From Corbicula japonica (taxonomy: Eukaryota > Mollusca > Bivalvia > Venerida > Cyrenidae): a DNA stretch of 64,000 bases. Below the pieces are notes generated by a model. The model saw nothing but the letters and a program-made list of their open reading frames with translations, was not told the DNA's origin and made no database searches. Below are positions 12,829 through 25,300 of the stretch, piece after piece. The stretch is taken from the NCBI GenBank assembly GCA_038501625.1, contig JAZAYU010000018.1, forward strand, positions 9,068,397 through 9,132,396, in the 5' to 3' direction. Each line of letters starts with the position of its first letter. The first letter of the stretch is position 1. Made by a program: the position numbers and the translations under genes.

Positions 12829-14740
12829 GTATCTCTACAAATTACAAAATTTAGAATCATTGTTGAGCCTAAACAAGACAAAGTACCTACTATGTATTGG
12901 TTGCCTAAAATGCACAAAACACCGTACAAAGCAAGATTTATCGCTAACTCTAGTTCTTGTACTACAACAAAGTTATCCGTGCTCTTAACATCTTGCCTTA
13001 CAGCTATAAAAGAACATGTAATTAGGTATTGCGAAAAAGTTTTTCAAACTACTGGCAAAAATTTATTTTGGTCTATAAAAAATTCAAATGACGTTTTGAA
13101 GAAACTTAAATCAAATAATTTTCAGGCGTTCTGTTTGTCTACATATGATTTTTCTACCTTGTATACTTCTCTCCCTCATAATTTAATAAGAGACAAGCTA
13201 ACCAGTCTCATTGAAAAAACTTTTGCTAGAGAAAATAAAACATTTATTGCTTGTAATGAACATAGGGCATTCTTTACAGATGGTTCTTATGATAATTATA
13301 CTTCATGGAACTGTCAAGACCTTATCCAGGCGCTCACATTTTTATTGGATAATATTTATTTGAGATTTGGTACCTCTATTTATAAACAAGTAATAGGCAT
13401 TCCAATGGGTACTAATTGTGCACCCCTTGTTGCTGATCTGTTTTTATACTGTTATGAAAGAGATTTCATGTTATCTCTTTCTACCGAACATCAAGACAGC
13501 TTTTAACAACACCTCGAGGTACCTTGATGATTTATTAAATATAGATAATAACCATTTTCCATCACTGGTTAATAAGATTTATCCTAAAGAACTACAGCTT
13601 AACAAAGCGAACACTTCAGAAAAGCAAGCAAACTTCCTTGATTTAAATCTATTATTCGAAAATGGTTACGTCACTACTAAAATTTATGATAAAAGAGATG
13701 ATTTTAATTTTAATATAGTAAATTTTCCGTTTCTAGACGGCGATGTTCCTCGTGCAACTTCTTACGGGGTTTATATCTCACAGCTTGTTCGCTTTTCAAG
13801 AGCTTGCAACGATGTGAATGATTTCAATGAACGTAATCTTTGCATTACAGAAAAACTTTTAAAACAAGGTTATCGGTATCACAAATTAAGGAAAACCTTT
13901 TGCAAGTTTTATCGCCGATATCCAGATCTAATTCATAAATACAGCTGCAGTTTAAAATCACTATTGCAACAAGGAATTTCACAGCCAGTTTTTTATGGAG
14001 ATTTAATTTATAAGCTTAAGAAGATAAAAGGCGATGTTAATTTCTCCCGGTTATTCGTAAAAACCATCTGTAAATTTAAAAAGAAAGGTTACCAACATGA
14101 TATTTTACAGCGATCTGCAGGCCTGGTGATTAACCCATCTACAGTTGATCATTATGCTTACCTCTTTGGTTGCACGACGGTGGCAGGGGTGTAAGAGTTT
14201 ATGAAAGTTTATGGGGAAATCTTTTCTTAAAAGAACCTAAAAGCTCGATTTGTTTCTTTTATCCCTGTCATCGTGTTCTTGCTGATTTTACTCCAGGTGC
14301 TCTGGTCTCGGAAAGATCATTGAGTACCCGCCCTTTGGCTTTGCAATGCTATTAAATTCTTATGTTTATATGTTTGTATGCTTTTGCATGCAACATTGTT
14401 GAGCTGATGGGTGGGTTGGAGTTATTTCACCAAGACAATTTGTACTTGTTTTGTGATACGAGAACCTGTTGGGGCAAGTGTGAGGTTGGTGCACCCTAGA
14501 ACCTGGTTTAAACCCCCAGTGGCAATTTGTTTTGCCACTGACCGTTCCAAGGCGGTATCCCCAAAGGTTCTCTTGTTTATTAATTGTTTGTGGCGTCCTA
14601 TTTGAATTGACATACATATATAAAACATGCGCTCTCTCTATCTTCCTCTCTTCTTTTTCGCTGCGTGGGGAGGCTGTGTTTTTTGAGTGTGGCGATTCCT
14701 GATATGCATATGTTGCTTTTTTACTATTCACAGCAATCTA
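12829..14740 (+). mobile_element. Penelope-like retroelement copy B
   Basis: This is the best-preserved copy. Reverse transcriptase reads from about 12829 through 14194 in two overlapping frames. The first has YWLPKMHK, YDFSTLYTSLPH and GIPMGTNCAPLVADLFLY; the second has RYLDDLL (the metal-binding Asp pair) and FLDGDVP. The frames join in a T-run at 13498-13502, which looks like a one-base insertion. The 5' part is truncated relative to copy A, which carries an upstream ADKASNNVI block. About 540 bp of non-coding tail follow, with a hairpin at 14518-14541 (CAGTGGCAA / TTGCCACTG), ending near GGCGATTCCTGATATGC. No GIY-YIG endonuclease domain was recognised. The element is inactive as it stands. 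Confidence 0.85.
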
Positions 14741-16117
14741 CTTTTTTCAACAATTTAAATGATTATGAAAGCTCTGATTTTTTTATTTTCTAAAACACAA
14801 CTTTTTGATGCTGAGCAAATTTAGTGATACCATGAATATTTAACAAAATTTGCAAAAATAAAACAAAACAAAGCAGACACCTTGTAAATAGTGTATTTGA
14901 TTATACATGTACCTCACATACATATTTTGATTATGAAATCATGTTGAAATGTGCACATGACAGAAAATATGGTAATAATAGAACACTTTTAATTCCCAAA
15001 ATGAGCATTAACTTGATATTTGATGCTATTCTTGGTACACATGTATTCTGCTTTCTGGTCAAACTTTTTGGTCCCAACTGATGATAATATATTGGAGATT
15101 GACCCTTTCCTCCATGTAAACACCTTTATGACATGGAAAAACTGTGTAGATTCAGATCAGCCAGCACATCCATGATGTCTGATCAGGATCTGCAATGATC
15201 ACTTGTTTAAATCATTAGGTTATTTGTGCCCAAAAAGTGAACAGTGCAGATCCTGATTAGATGTGCCAGTTAATCTGGATCTAAACCGGTCTCACATGGG
15301 TAAAAAGGCATGTCTGTAGAGTAAAAGGGTAAATTTCCCTTTTATTTAAAATCTCATACTACAGTACTGTGTATTAAAATTAAAAAGGTAATACTCAGTA
15401 GTTACTTTGAGAAATTATTGTCTATACAATTTACAAAACCTGAAATTTCATACATTTAGGACAATCTGTCATGTATTTGGCCAAAATATAAAAAAACATA
15501 AATTGTTTCTGGAGGTACCATGTCAAATAGGCCTCAAGTCAATTCAGGCAATACTTGTAAGTCTATTGTATATGGCAATCACTGTAAAGAGTTAGTTTTG
15601 ATTTTTGATTTACACAAGTTTTTAAAAAAATAGTATCATTGCTTAATTGATATCTAAAATTGTGCTTGTCATCCTGAAACCCAAGAACAAATTAAAACAT
15701 CATCTGATTGTCATTTTTGCTTAAAAATTTGGACTGTCATCATAAAGTAAAGTAATTTATGTTACAGTCATAATCTCTTCTCTACACCTACCCAAGCTGT
15801 TGATTCAATCAGTTTTGTCTGGGTGTCACACTGTTACCGGTATATAAGATCACAATTTACACCACTTGCAGTAAAAGTCAGAGGTGCTAATGCAGTCAAA
15901 GGTGTCATATTAAATAAATAAATAAATTTATTTCTAAACCAATTTCCATGTTGGACAATGCAAAATACACAGCTTATGTTGCAACCATCGATATTTGATT
16001 CTGTGCTAGTGTAGACAGAGTGACTTTTGTAGACTAAGGTCATTGATCAAAAGAGCATATTGACATATAAATGATGTCTTTTCTTTTGTTGCAACATTTT
16101 GTTAATTGTTTTCCCAC
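14741..16117. other. Non-coding stretch downstream of gene at 16.1-16.9 kb
   Basis: It holds a second copy of the GTAGATYCAGATCAGC repeat at about 15130-15310. Later exons of the minus-strand gene at 16118-16907 should fall here or further left, but none could be defended. Confidence 0.4.
15110..15320. repeat. Dispersed repeat, second copy
   Basis: It shares the words GTAGATTCAGATCAGCC and GAACAGTGCAGATCCTG with the element at 537-700, again with two arms in opposite orientation. It is diverged and has no coding potential. Confidence 0.5.
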
Positions 16118-16907
16118 CTGTTTAGTCATGATAGTCTTGGACAAAAATCCGGAAAAAGTACATGTTGCTTTGTACAAAATGTCCAATCTATGAAGCAACT
16201 TGTTCATGAAAAATATTTTATAAAACATCATAAACTGACATAGAACATATTAACACAATGATGCTAAAAACTTTATAAATAAAATAAAAATGTGGCCTAT
16301 TTTTGAGGCCTATTTGAGCTTTTTCAAAATAAAGTGTGGCTCATTTGACATGTTTGTGGCCTATTGACTGTAATCCATATACCAATTCCATGGTATTTGA
16401 TCATAAATTTGCTGTGAATAGACTGATAACGATCCCAATCTATCAACCAAAACAATAAACATTATGTTTATGCAGTGTAGACCCAGTGTAGACCCTCATT
16501 TTGTAGGGGGGAGGGGCGGCGGCAAGTTTCTTATTTTTTTAGCAAACAGGGTCAGTCTTCAACGCCCCTGTGGTGTAGATTTGCTCTTGTGCCATGTGTT
16601 TTATAAGAATAAATAAAAGAAATCTCATACCTCGTGTTCAGTACTCTCACAAAGAATATCTTCGACTGCCATGAGCTCACATGTCTGAATGACGAACATG
16701 ACCAGTGACAAAAAACTCTTATACAAAACTGAATTGTGGCGCTGGTCTACGCTAAGCTCAGTGTGTCTCACAATGTGACTGAGTGACATTGCGAGGTCCA
16801 GTTCACAATTCAACTTCACATAAAAGTTGGTTCTCACCAGCCTTACATATTGTTTTCAAGAAAAACTCCATGCATCTGATTGTTCCGTCGATGGGCCTTA
16901 TGCTCAT
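16118..16907 (-). pseudogene. Unrecognised helical protein, two 5' exons, first exon frameshifted
   Basis: Exon 1 starts at the ATG 16905-16907 and ends at a donor CACGAG|GTATGAG at 16631. It reads MSIRPIDGTIRCMEFFLK and onward to CEVEL, then hits TGA. A second frame opens at once (DLAMSLSHIV) and runs to the donor. At the switch the word TGAACTG is tandemly duplicated; with one copy, the exon would be exactly 90 codons ending in phase 0. Exon 2 (16234-16118) has an acceptor TATGTCAG, 39 open codons in phase 0-0, and a donor AAACAG|GTGGG; it reads KLLHRLDILYKATCTF. The translation looks like amphipathic helices (HEAT/ARM-like), but no family was recognised. The locus is either a pseudogene, a polymorphic null allele, or carries an assembly error. 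No further exons were found to the left. Confidence 0.5.
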
Positions 16908-17360
16908 TTGAATTTAAAGGCCTAATAATCCACTGACAAGCTACCATTCAGTAGTTTTCAACTTGACTTCTTCAGTCTAATTTCTCAAAATGGCCGATTG
17001 CTAGTATTGCTACAACGAACGACAACCTACTCTCTAAACAGACGATTTAGTTTTTTAGCTTTCCAAAATGCTAGTCCGATAACAATGCTACCGAATAATA
17101 AGTTTTAATTTTTAAAGATATTTTGCCATTAGCAATTTATAAAAATAAAGTCAATAACAAAATTTGTAAAAACAATACTTTGCCGTAAGTTTTTACCGGT
17201 CAGGTTTTTCCCGTGTTTACATTGCCTTATGCTGTGCACAACCGGAAACCAGCGCAAACGAAGTGGACAACCTTTTTTCTCCTTAGTGAATGGGCATTCC
17301 TGCGACCTTAAGACGAGCTTAACGCTCGGGTCGCTTTGCGACCCGAGCTAGAGCTCGATA
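16908..17360 (-). promoter_or_regulatory. Possible promoter region of the 16.9-kb minus gene
   Basis: This is a locally GC-richer patch upstream of the ATG at 16907. It includes an ACCGGAAACC word at about 17240-17250 (an ETS-like CCGGAA core). A strong 11-bp hairpin, GCTCGGGTCGC with loop TTT, lies at 17324-17348. No TATA box was seen. The assignment as a promoter is inference from position. Confidence 0.3.
17324..17348. repeat. Perfect 11-bp hairpin
   Basis: GCTCGGGTCGC and GCGACCCGAGC are exact reverse complements separated by TTT. No oligo-T tail follows and no gene ends here. It could be a palindrome remnant of a mobile element. Confidence 0.7.
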
Positions 17361-19379
17361 TTATTTACAGCATTTCATTGGTAGAAAAACTAGGTCAAAA
17401 GTGAGCTTAGACAGCTAACGCCGAAAAAATGACTATAAAGTAGATTCGTCTTTAAATGTATATCACTTAACCTTGCCTATAAATAACAAACCCGTTGTTG
17501 TATTTTTAGAATACGTTTTTGGATACATTATATTGATAGTTATTGAGAAACACAAACCATTTTAAATTGCCACGAGGAATAAATCTCAAACTTTGTGGTA
17601 TAAATGTAGTTTGCTTAGTTGAATATTGACAAACAATGACATAAACAAACTTCTTTGCTGAACCGTGTCTGAATGTTAAACAAGGAGGCTGCTTTTACTT
17701 AAATAAACAGTTATATTCGTGTTTAACACATGTCTTAAAACCACAAATTTAAAAAAAAATCATTTAACGAAGTATTTCGAAATGTTTTTTATTAAACCAC
17801 AGGCAAACACAAATCTGGGTCAATTGAGAACTCACAAGACTTTTAAAAAGAGTTATACGCGATTTAATCAAATGAATAAATTGATGCTTAATGTGAAAAT
17901 AGAGGAAGCAATCTAAAAAACAATTACTGTACCTGCATCTCACACTATACATCCTGCGTATCACAGACAACGTGTACGGCAATAATTAATCAATACACCG
18001 AATGCACCAGCGATGTTCAGTAAACAAAATGACCGTATAACATCCAAGTGTCGATAGCTTGTTTTGTTTTCTACAGACAACATGCAGTCACAAAGGCTAA
18101 GATTGACAAATAGTCTTTGTTGTTGTTTTATGTTATACTTTCAACGAGAAATGATTAAAGATTGATAATGAAATGCGAAATCTTAAATTGTCTACAGTTA
18201 CTGTGGTATCATTAAATTTCGCGAGTTTAAATTTCGCGTATTTAGAGGTATGTAAAATGCGCAAAATGTTAAAAATGTTTCTAGCGAAATTTTAGCACGA
18301 AAAATGAACTTATAAAAAATAAAATGCGCGGATTTATATCCGCGCCAAAATGACATATATAGCATCTGCGCGAAAATTAGGGTCCCGCGAAATTAAATGA
18401 TACTACAGTATATAAAAAGTATGCATTGCTAGTTTGATTAAATACAATTGTCCCGAAGACATTGTCCTCATTTCCGACATAATTATTTTCTTATACATAT
18501 TGTTAACCGTTAAGCGTAACGTCCAAAGGAGTTAAATGTTTGGCTTTGGCAAAATACTAACAGCGGTTACTTTCCCTTAATGCCATAGAATGAAAAGGAA
18601 GTCAAAGGGTTAGAAATCGGCTTTACTGAGTGACTAAGATATTATTATTAACTAATGCAAACACACAAAACAAAACAAAGAGACAAAAATAAGTCTGTGA
18701 TAGAATTTATTATTAGTAGATGCTTAGGAATATAAATTTTGTAAATTCACTGTTTATAGAGAAATTAGCACATATGTTCATCACGTTTGCAATATCTAAG
18801 AAGAAATAAAATATTGTTTGGAAAAAAAACCTTTAAAACATTTTTTATAACAGTCCTGGACGTGTATCATTTTGTTTTTCGAAACAATACTACAGATTTC
18901 GATTTCAATTCGAGTTCGGCATACAATACAACAATCAAACACGATGCCCAGCGACTGATATTTTCGTTGCGAAGTAGCGTGGGAAACTATAATTGACAGA
19001 ACGTCGATCATTTAATGTTGTTTTACTTTAAGCCCCATCTTTTCTTGTCGATGACAAGAAACGTAGTCGGTGTCTTTTGATGTGCTGAAGTGCAACAAGT
19101 GTTTACAGAGGTTGCTCGCTGGGTCCAAACTAATTGAAATCGATATTTTGTAGTAACAAGCTAGAGGATGAAACACTCAAATACAATACAATGTCATACA
19201 TTAAGTACTAATGAATTACATTTAACAATTTTATCATGTTCATTTACAATGTAAAACTTAGTTTAGTTCGTTTTTACTTTGTTGAACTTAAAAGCATGTT
19301 ATCAGCAAAGAGGCACATGTTAAAGACATAGCTTAATTTGTAATTCAAAGGGAACGGAACATATGGGACATTCGCCATC
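17361..19379. other. Intergenic stretch before the LU-ShKT-TSP1-C1q gene
   Basis: It contains the MITE at 18201-18408 and no supported exon. It should include the promoter and 5' UTR of the plus-strand gene that starts at 19380; no clear TATA box was found near it. Confidence 0.45.
18201..18408. mobile_element. 208-bp MITE with TA target duplication
   Basis: The terminal inverted repeats are CTGTGGTATCATTAAATT on the left and, reverse-complemented, CTGTAGTATCATTTAATT on the right, both continuing into TTCGCG. TA dinucleotides flank both ends (18199-18200 and 18409-18410). The interior is rich in TTTCGCG words. It is a Tc1/mariner-type non-autonomous element. Confidence 0.8.
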
Positions 19380-19392
19380 ATGTCGTCAATAG
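19380..19392 (+). CDS. LU-ShKT-TSP1-C1q gene, exon 1 (start)
   Basis: A tiny first coding exon, ATG plus three codons and one base, ending at a near-consensus donor ATAG|GTAAGTAT in phase 1. The start was chosen because the next exon continues in frame into a signal peptide. The 5' UTR boundary is unknown. Confidence 0.65.
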
Positions 19393-22300
19393 GTAAGTAT
19401 TATTTGTACAATTTTTATTGAATGAATAAAAAACAGGCATCAATATCTGGAAAAATAATAAGTTGGATATTAAACTGAATTCCGAATGTCTATCAATGTC
19501 TACAATGTATTTTAAACTATTTTAAACCAAGCAGATTCACAGCTTACTTGACTGGTTTTAATTTTGTATTGACTTTTAATATTTTTGTTAGAAATTCGGT
19601 TTGCTCCTTACTATGGTTACCGTTCGAGAACCATAGTTCTCGGCAGCAATTATAAATCTTTTTTCGACTTCTATCACCGGCGCTATAGTCATGACAGTTC
19701 CCGACCGAAAACCATAGTTTTCGGGAGATACATGTAGTTTACGGACTCCACCAATTATATAAAGAGCATGGCTTGTCAGAAAATTCTTATGTCGTGTGCC
19801 AAACACATTACAATAATTGAGTAAGTTTAAATGGGGGCCTGCCGCCTCCCTCACCCCCTCTTCTCTCGCTCAAACGCTCGGCTTTTGTGTTTTGAACACT
19901 GTGGTTTCCGGTAGATATCTTTGATTCACAGAATAATTGTGCAAAACGCTTGCCATATTATAACATAATTTTAATTCATTAAGTTTTCTGATTTCAGGAA
20001 GGCAATTCTTCTTCGGTCTTATTCTAGCACTAGTAAACTTGACATGTAAGTAATACACTGTATCTACACAAATAAAATATTTTATATGTAATGTTTGTAT
20101 TAAGGCATGCATCATATTTTGCTGATCTTTTTCTTCTCAAATCTGTTATTCCTTTTCATTTGAAGTCACCAGAACAATAACTATACCTACATACATGTAT
20201 ATACCATCAACGGGCAAAACTAGATATTTGAAATTATTTCCTACATAATACCATCCATATTTCCGATTCTTACTGGTTGATTTTTAATGCAACTATTAAA
20301 GAGAACTGTGGACACTATAAAGCTTTGACCACACTCAAATGCGGAACTTACATTTTAATAATCGAAAACAAAATCAACAAACCAGTCGGATATACACTCA
20401 ACAAAAGTTCTAATTGGTAATCAACTGTATTTGTTTACAATATTTGCTGGTTTCGTTTCTTCCGTACTTCAAGACATGTTGTGGAAAGAAATACTTTGTC
20501 TTGAAATCAATTCTCTAATGTCTATTTAATCGTTAGTGATTGTTTTCGTAAATGAATCCAGTACAATTAACTTACCCCGCATGGTCAAAATTAGAACAGT
20601 CTTTAATTGAAAGGGAGGTAATTTTAAAATTGGTTACTTTGAAGGGATTTATGTAAACAAATGTGCTGTTGATTAATATTTTTTTATGTTTTTCCTACTA
20701 ATTAGGTGTCCTATTAAAACAAAACAAGAAATTAAGAGCACATTTCTGTTTACATGACCTTTTTATGCAAGAAATGCATTTTTAGCAAAATTAAGGGTAA
20801 CTCTCGCCAAAAAGTTCCAAAGTCAATTATTACAAGATTAAAGCTGATTAATAAGTTGAAGACAGTTGATAACATATGATCATAAATTAAGAATGAACTC
20901 AATGTCTTTCTAATAAATAAATATGGACAAAAGGTGACCAATTAGAACTTTTGATAAGTGTATTTCTTCTCGCCCTATTGAACTTATAGAAGCCTTATGC
21001 TTTTGAGCATTATTTGAAATATTTTTTTTTCTATTTAATATGTGGCTTAAAGCTTGTTATTTTTCTTTTGACCTCTAAAACCACTCGGATGAGCGTTGGC
21101 AAATGGTCACAACCGTCTTTTTTATTAAACCAATTTGTTTTTATAGCAAGTCAGCCAATGTTTTCAAATCAACATTGTGTCTATTATTAACAGACAGATA
21201 AGTATAACTTGTACATTGTTGATGCTAAGATCAATCAAGCAAATAGAGACACTTCATGATGTATTAAAGCATGCTTCATTAAGTATTTAATGAAAGGATT
21301 CCCTAAATAACTGTTTCAGAAAGGTTTGTAATGAAATATTTAACCAGTACAGAAACGTTAATTTTGACTCAGTATATGAGTATGTTTTCACAATATGGGG
21401 ACTGAAACACAATAGTTTTTAAACGACAGATTGTTTGGAATGTTACACCTGTCTGTCTGCAACAGATCTGTTGCTGTGTAACCAAACTACAAGGTGCGGA
21501 CCAAATGAGGTTAGTGAAAGTATAGTTCGCTTAACAATTCAATAATTATCTTATATATATATATTCGAGCAGTTTATTTAAGGTTAGGTTTGTCTCACAA
21601 CATGTATTATTACAGTAATAGTTAAAATTACTTCTCTACAATAAGTATTTTACCATAAGACAATAAATAAATTTAATTCCCAAAACACGTTGCTTTATGT
21701 AAATTATATATGTACTTCTGTATTTATGATACAGGTTTGCTTTACCGATAGACATGGTGCATCGTTTACTTCCGGATGTGTAAACATTCAGGTACTTATA
21801 AATACGATATTGCTTGATGAATACTGATCTTTAGTATCACTTTATGCTATCACTAAAATATTAAATGAAATATAACTGACTGTATTGCTGAACATTACTT
21901 GCTTTTCTTATTTACATAGCATTAATAGCATTAATATTTAATTATGCTGGAAAAACGTGTGGTATCTGTCTGTCCGTGCGTCCTTCTGTACGTTAGTTAT
22001 ATTAAATGTTTATCTTTAGCAATGCAGTCATGGGACACAAGCAGGAGTTCTCGTCGGCAGAGACATGTCGGCCCGTCAGTCAGCTGATTGCTATGAATGT
22101 TGTTCAACCGACCTATGTAATGGAAATCTATGTGTTCATTCAAAACGTAAGGTTTAGATTCTACATTTACAATAAACAAGATCTACTGAATGTATATATG
22201 AATTTATGGATCGTTACCAGCCTTTCACCGAAAATCATGTTCTTGTTTTCTAGTAATCATGTAACGAAACAACCACATAAAGCAAAAAAAAATAAATTTA

Positions 22301-25300
22301 ATTTATGTTTTCCTGACAATTGTAAACTTATGTCTATTGAGTGATAGAAAAAAATTGATATGAGGTCGATTTGATCGAGTTCGTATGTGAGTTACAGGTA
22401 TTAAATACTTTAAAATCAGAAAATGCCCTCTTGTAGTCGTTTTTTGTGATCTTCTGTCTTTGAACAAATTTGAATTTGGAACAAGAGCACGTCAAGGAAA
22501 AATCATTTGTTACAAACACTTAGCCTGAATATATTCCATAAAGAAAGATATTTAGATAATGAGGTTTTATAGCGTACATTTACGTCGGATCGTTTCCATA
22601 TCTTTATCTTATCACATATAATATACATCTATTTGTATCTCTCATATATGTGTATTACCAACCAAGTAGAAACAGAAGAAAAGAGAACTTAATCTGTCAA
22701 CACGACATACACTACTCAAAAGTTCTAAACCGCCACTTTTTGTCCGTAATTTTTTATTAGAAAGACATTGAATTCACTCTTTATTTATGATCATATGCCA
22801 ACAACAGTCTCCAACGTAAGCTTTAATCTTGTAATAATTGACCTTGGAACAGTTTGGCGAGAGTTATCCTTAATTTTGCTAAAAATGCATTTCTTGCATA
22901 AAAATGTCTAGCAAACAGAAATGTGCTCTTAATTCCTTGTATTATTTTAATAGGACCCCTCATTAGTAGAAAAAACAGAAAACCCGATTAATCAATAGCA
23001 CATTTGTTTAAATAAACCCCTTTCAAAGTATCCAATTTAAAAATTACCTCCCTTTTAATTAAAGACTGTTCAAATTTTGACTCTGCCCTGTAAGTAAATG
23101 GTGTTGGATTTGTTTAAGAAAACAATCAATAAAGATTTTAAAGACATAAGGTAATTGATTTCTAGACAAAACAGATCTTTCCACAACTTTGACGTAGGGA
23201 TGAAACGAAACTAGCATACATTGTAAACATATAAATGTAGTGGCGGTTTAGAATTTTGAGAAGTGTATGTGACAAAAAGCGCAGGCTCGGTAGGCTCCGC
23301 TTTTTACACACTTTAAACAACACAAAAACCTTCCATACCCAGTTGAACTTAATCATCTATCGATTTAATACTTATTTATATATGATAAATGCTTCACGAC
23401 AGCTTCTGCTTGTGTGGATGACGAAACGGTCGACTGTCCAAAGATGCATACATTATTCGGTATTTGTTCCGATATCCAGAAAGCAAAGCTCGTGTGTGCG
23501 AAATTCTGCAACCTGTGTTCCTTGGGTAATGTCAGATGAAGTGTTTCTAGTGTTCGAAGCGCTCATTAACTACAAAGCAATACTAGTTTAATAACTGCGG
23601 CCTTAGTTTTCAAATAACATGTAGTACATACAATAAAATTTAAATTTATAAATTATAAATGATAAATAATAATGATTTATGTACATATTAAATACTACGG
23701 ATTTGATTTTTTTTCTACGATTTTTTCTACGATTGAAATCGGATTTTAAGCTTAAAATTAATGCATTTTGGCTCAATCATAGTAAACATGAATATAAATT
23801 TTAAAAGCATAAGATATTTATTTATCAGGTTAAAAATAGACGTTTGGTCGATCATAAAAATTTGTTAAAATTTTGATTATAATTACTTACATAATATATC
23901 TTTAAGATTATATTATCAATATGTAGTTGACGGCCAATGGTCAGAATGGTCCTCTTGGTCAGTTTGTTCAGTGACCTGTGAAAGTGGAACAGAAACCCGA
24001 CAACGATCTTGCACAAATCCTGCTCCCGCTAATGGAGGTCTGGATTGCCAAGGATCTGCAACAGAAACAAAGCCCTGTTTACTGGAACTTTGTCCCGGTA
24101 ATTTTAAGGATATCTCAAATGGTTTTATAGCGTTAAGATACGGTTACAGTGTTTTCTCACTTACTAGACAGAAAAATCTCTATTTTTAGCAGTGTGAGAT
24201 TTCCTTATCTTTAACTCCGCGTGCTCGCGTACTTTCGTATTATTGCGCACCATATTAATTGAGCACCTTCATTTTAAGGAATAAATTTCGTGTTTGATAA
24301 GTTCACCGAGTCTTGAACGTCATTAGGGCTGGTTAAAGTGTGTGGAGTCCGAAGGACTCCACGCGTGCTTTAACCAGCCCTAATGACGTTCAAGACTCGG
24401 TGAACTTATCAAACACGAAATTTATTACTTATATTTACACCTCATTTTATCATTTTATTTCTAAATTTAATATAAATTATATACTTTTTACTAATTTCGA
24501 AATGTTGTTTAAAACATTTCTTACCCCGGGTTTGGCATTTGGACTGGTCCGCCTATTTACTCAAATCAAAATAATCATACTACGACAAAATAGAGTCACT
24601 ATTTATTGTCTCTGGATAAAGCAGCATGCCTGTTTTACCTTAGAACCAGTGTTGAAGGTTATAAAACTGAGATTGGAAACTAGTCTCAAATCTCAAGCAT
24701 CTGATTGGCTGCAATGGCGACTGGTTTCTCATTGCTTGAGATTTGAGACTGGTTTCCATGCTCAGTTTTATAACCTTGGGGCCTGGTTGAAACACTCAAA
24801 TGAATCTAAAAATAGCAACATTCCAGGAAGAGCTATCTAATGTTAGCAACAATTATAAAAATAGCAGGGATTTCATGACGTCACCAGGGCATTCCTGTAC
24901 CATTGCGCGGTGATAAGGCTAACGGTGTTCATCGAAGATTGACCTTCACTCGTCCGGTAAAGGATATTGAAGCAGTGGAAATAAAGGTGTAAATATATTG
25001 ATTAAGACTACGTCATGATGCTAATACTACGTCATTTAAGTGTATTATATGACGTAATTAAACGAATGTTTACTTTTTCAAACAGAGCAAGCTGGTTATT
25101 TTGTTTTATCATGATTTTGTTAAAAATCAGTTGGAAAAGATACAAAGGGTTGCTGGAACTTGGAAGTGTTTATCGTGGTACGAGTCTGTACATAATGCTT
25201 TTTTGGAGTGTTTCATTCTTATACCGCTGTTGCGAGCTTTATTTAACATAAGACTCTGAGGAAAAAAGGAATAGAAGATAAAATAGGAAATAATCTGCTT

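Noticed and set aside
14390..14450. Possible hammerhead ribozyme in the Penelope tail (CTGATGG word)
   Set aside because: Penelope elements can carry hammerheads, but the CTGATGA core, the GAAA box and stem II pairing are not present, and copy D has changed the word further.
14366..14731. 121-residue minus-strand frame that recurs at 45365-45625
   Set aside because: It is conserved only because both lie in the same Penelope 3' tail; it has stops or shifts in other copies and is antisense to the element.
23256..23591. 111-residue plus-strand frame overlapping the ShKT exon
   Set aside because: It is in a different frame from the six-cysteine ShKT reading, which alone fits the splice phases of the gene.
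24340..24840. 166-residue plus-strand open frame
   Set aside because: It runs through two foldback elements and AT-rich intron, with no domain and no splice support.
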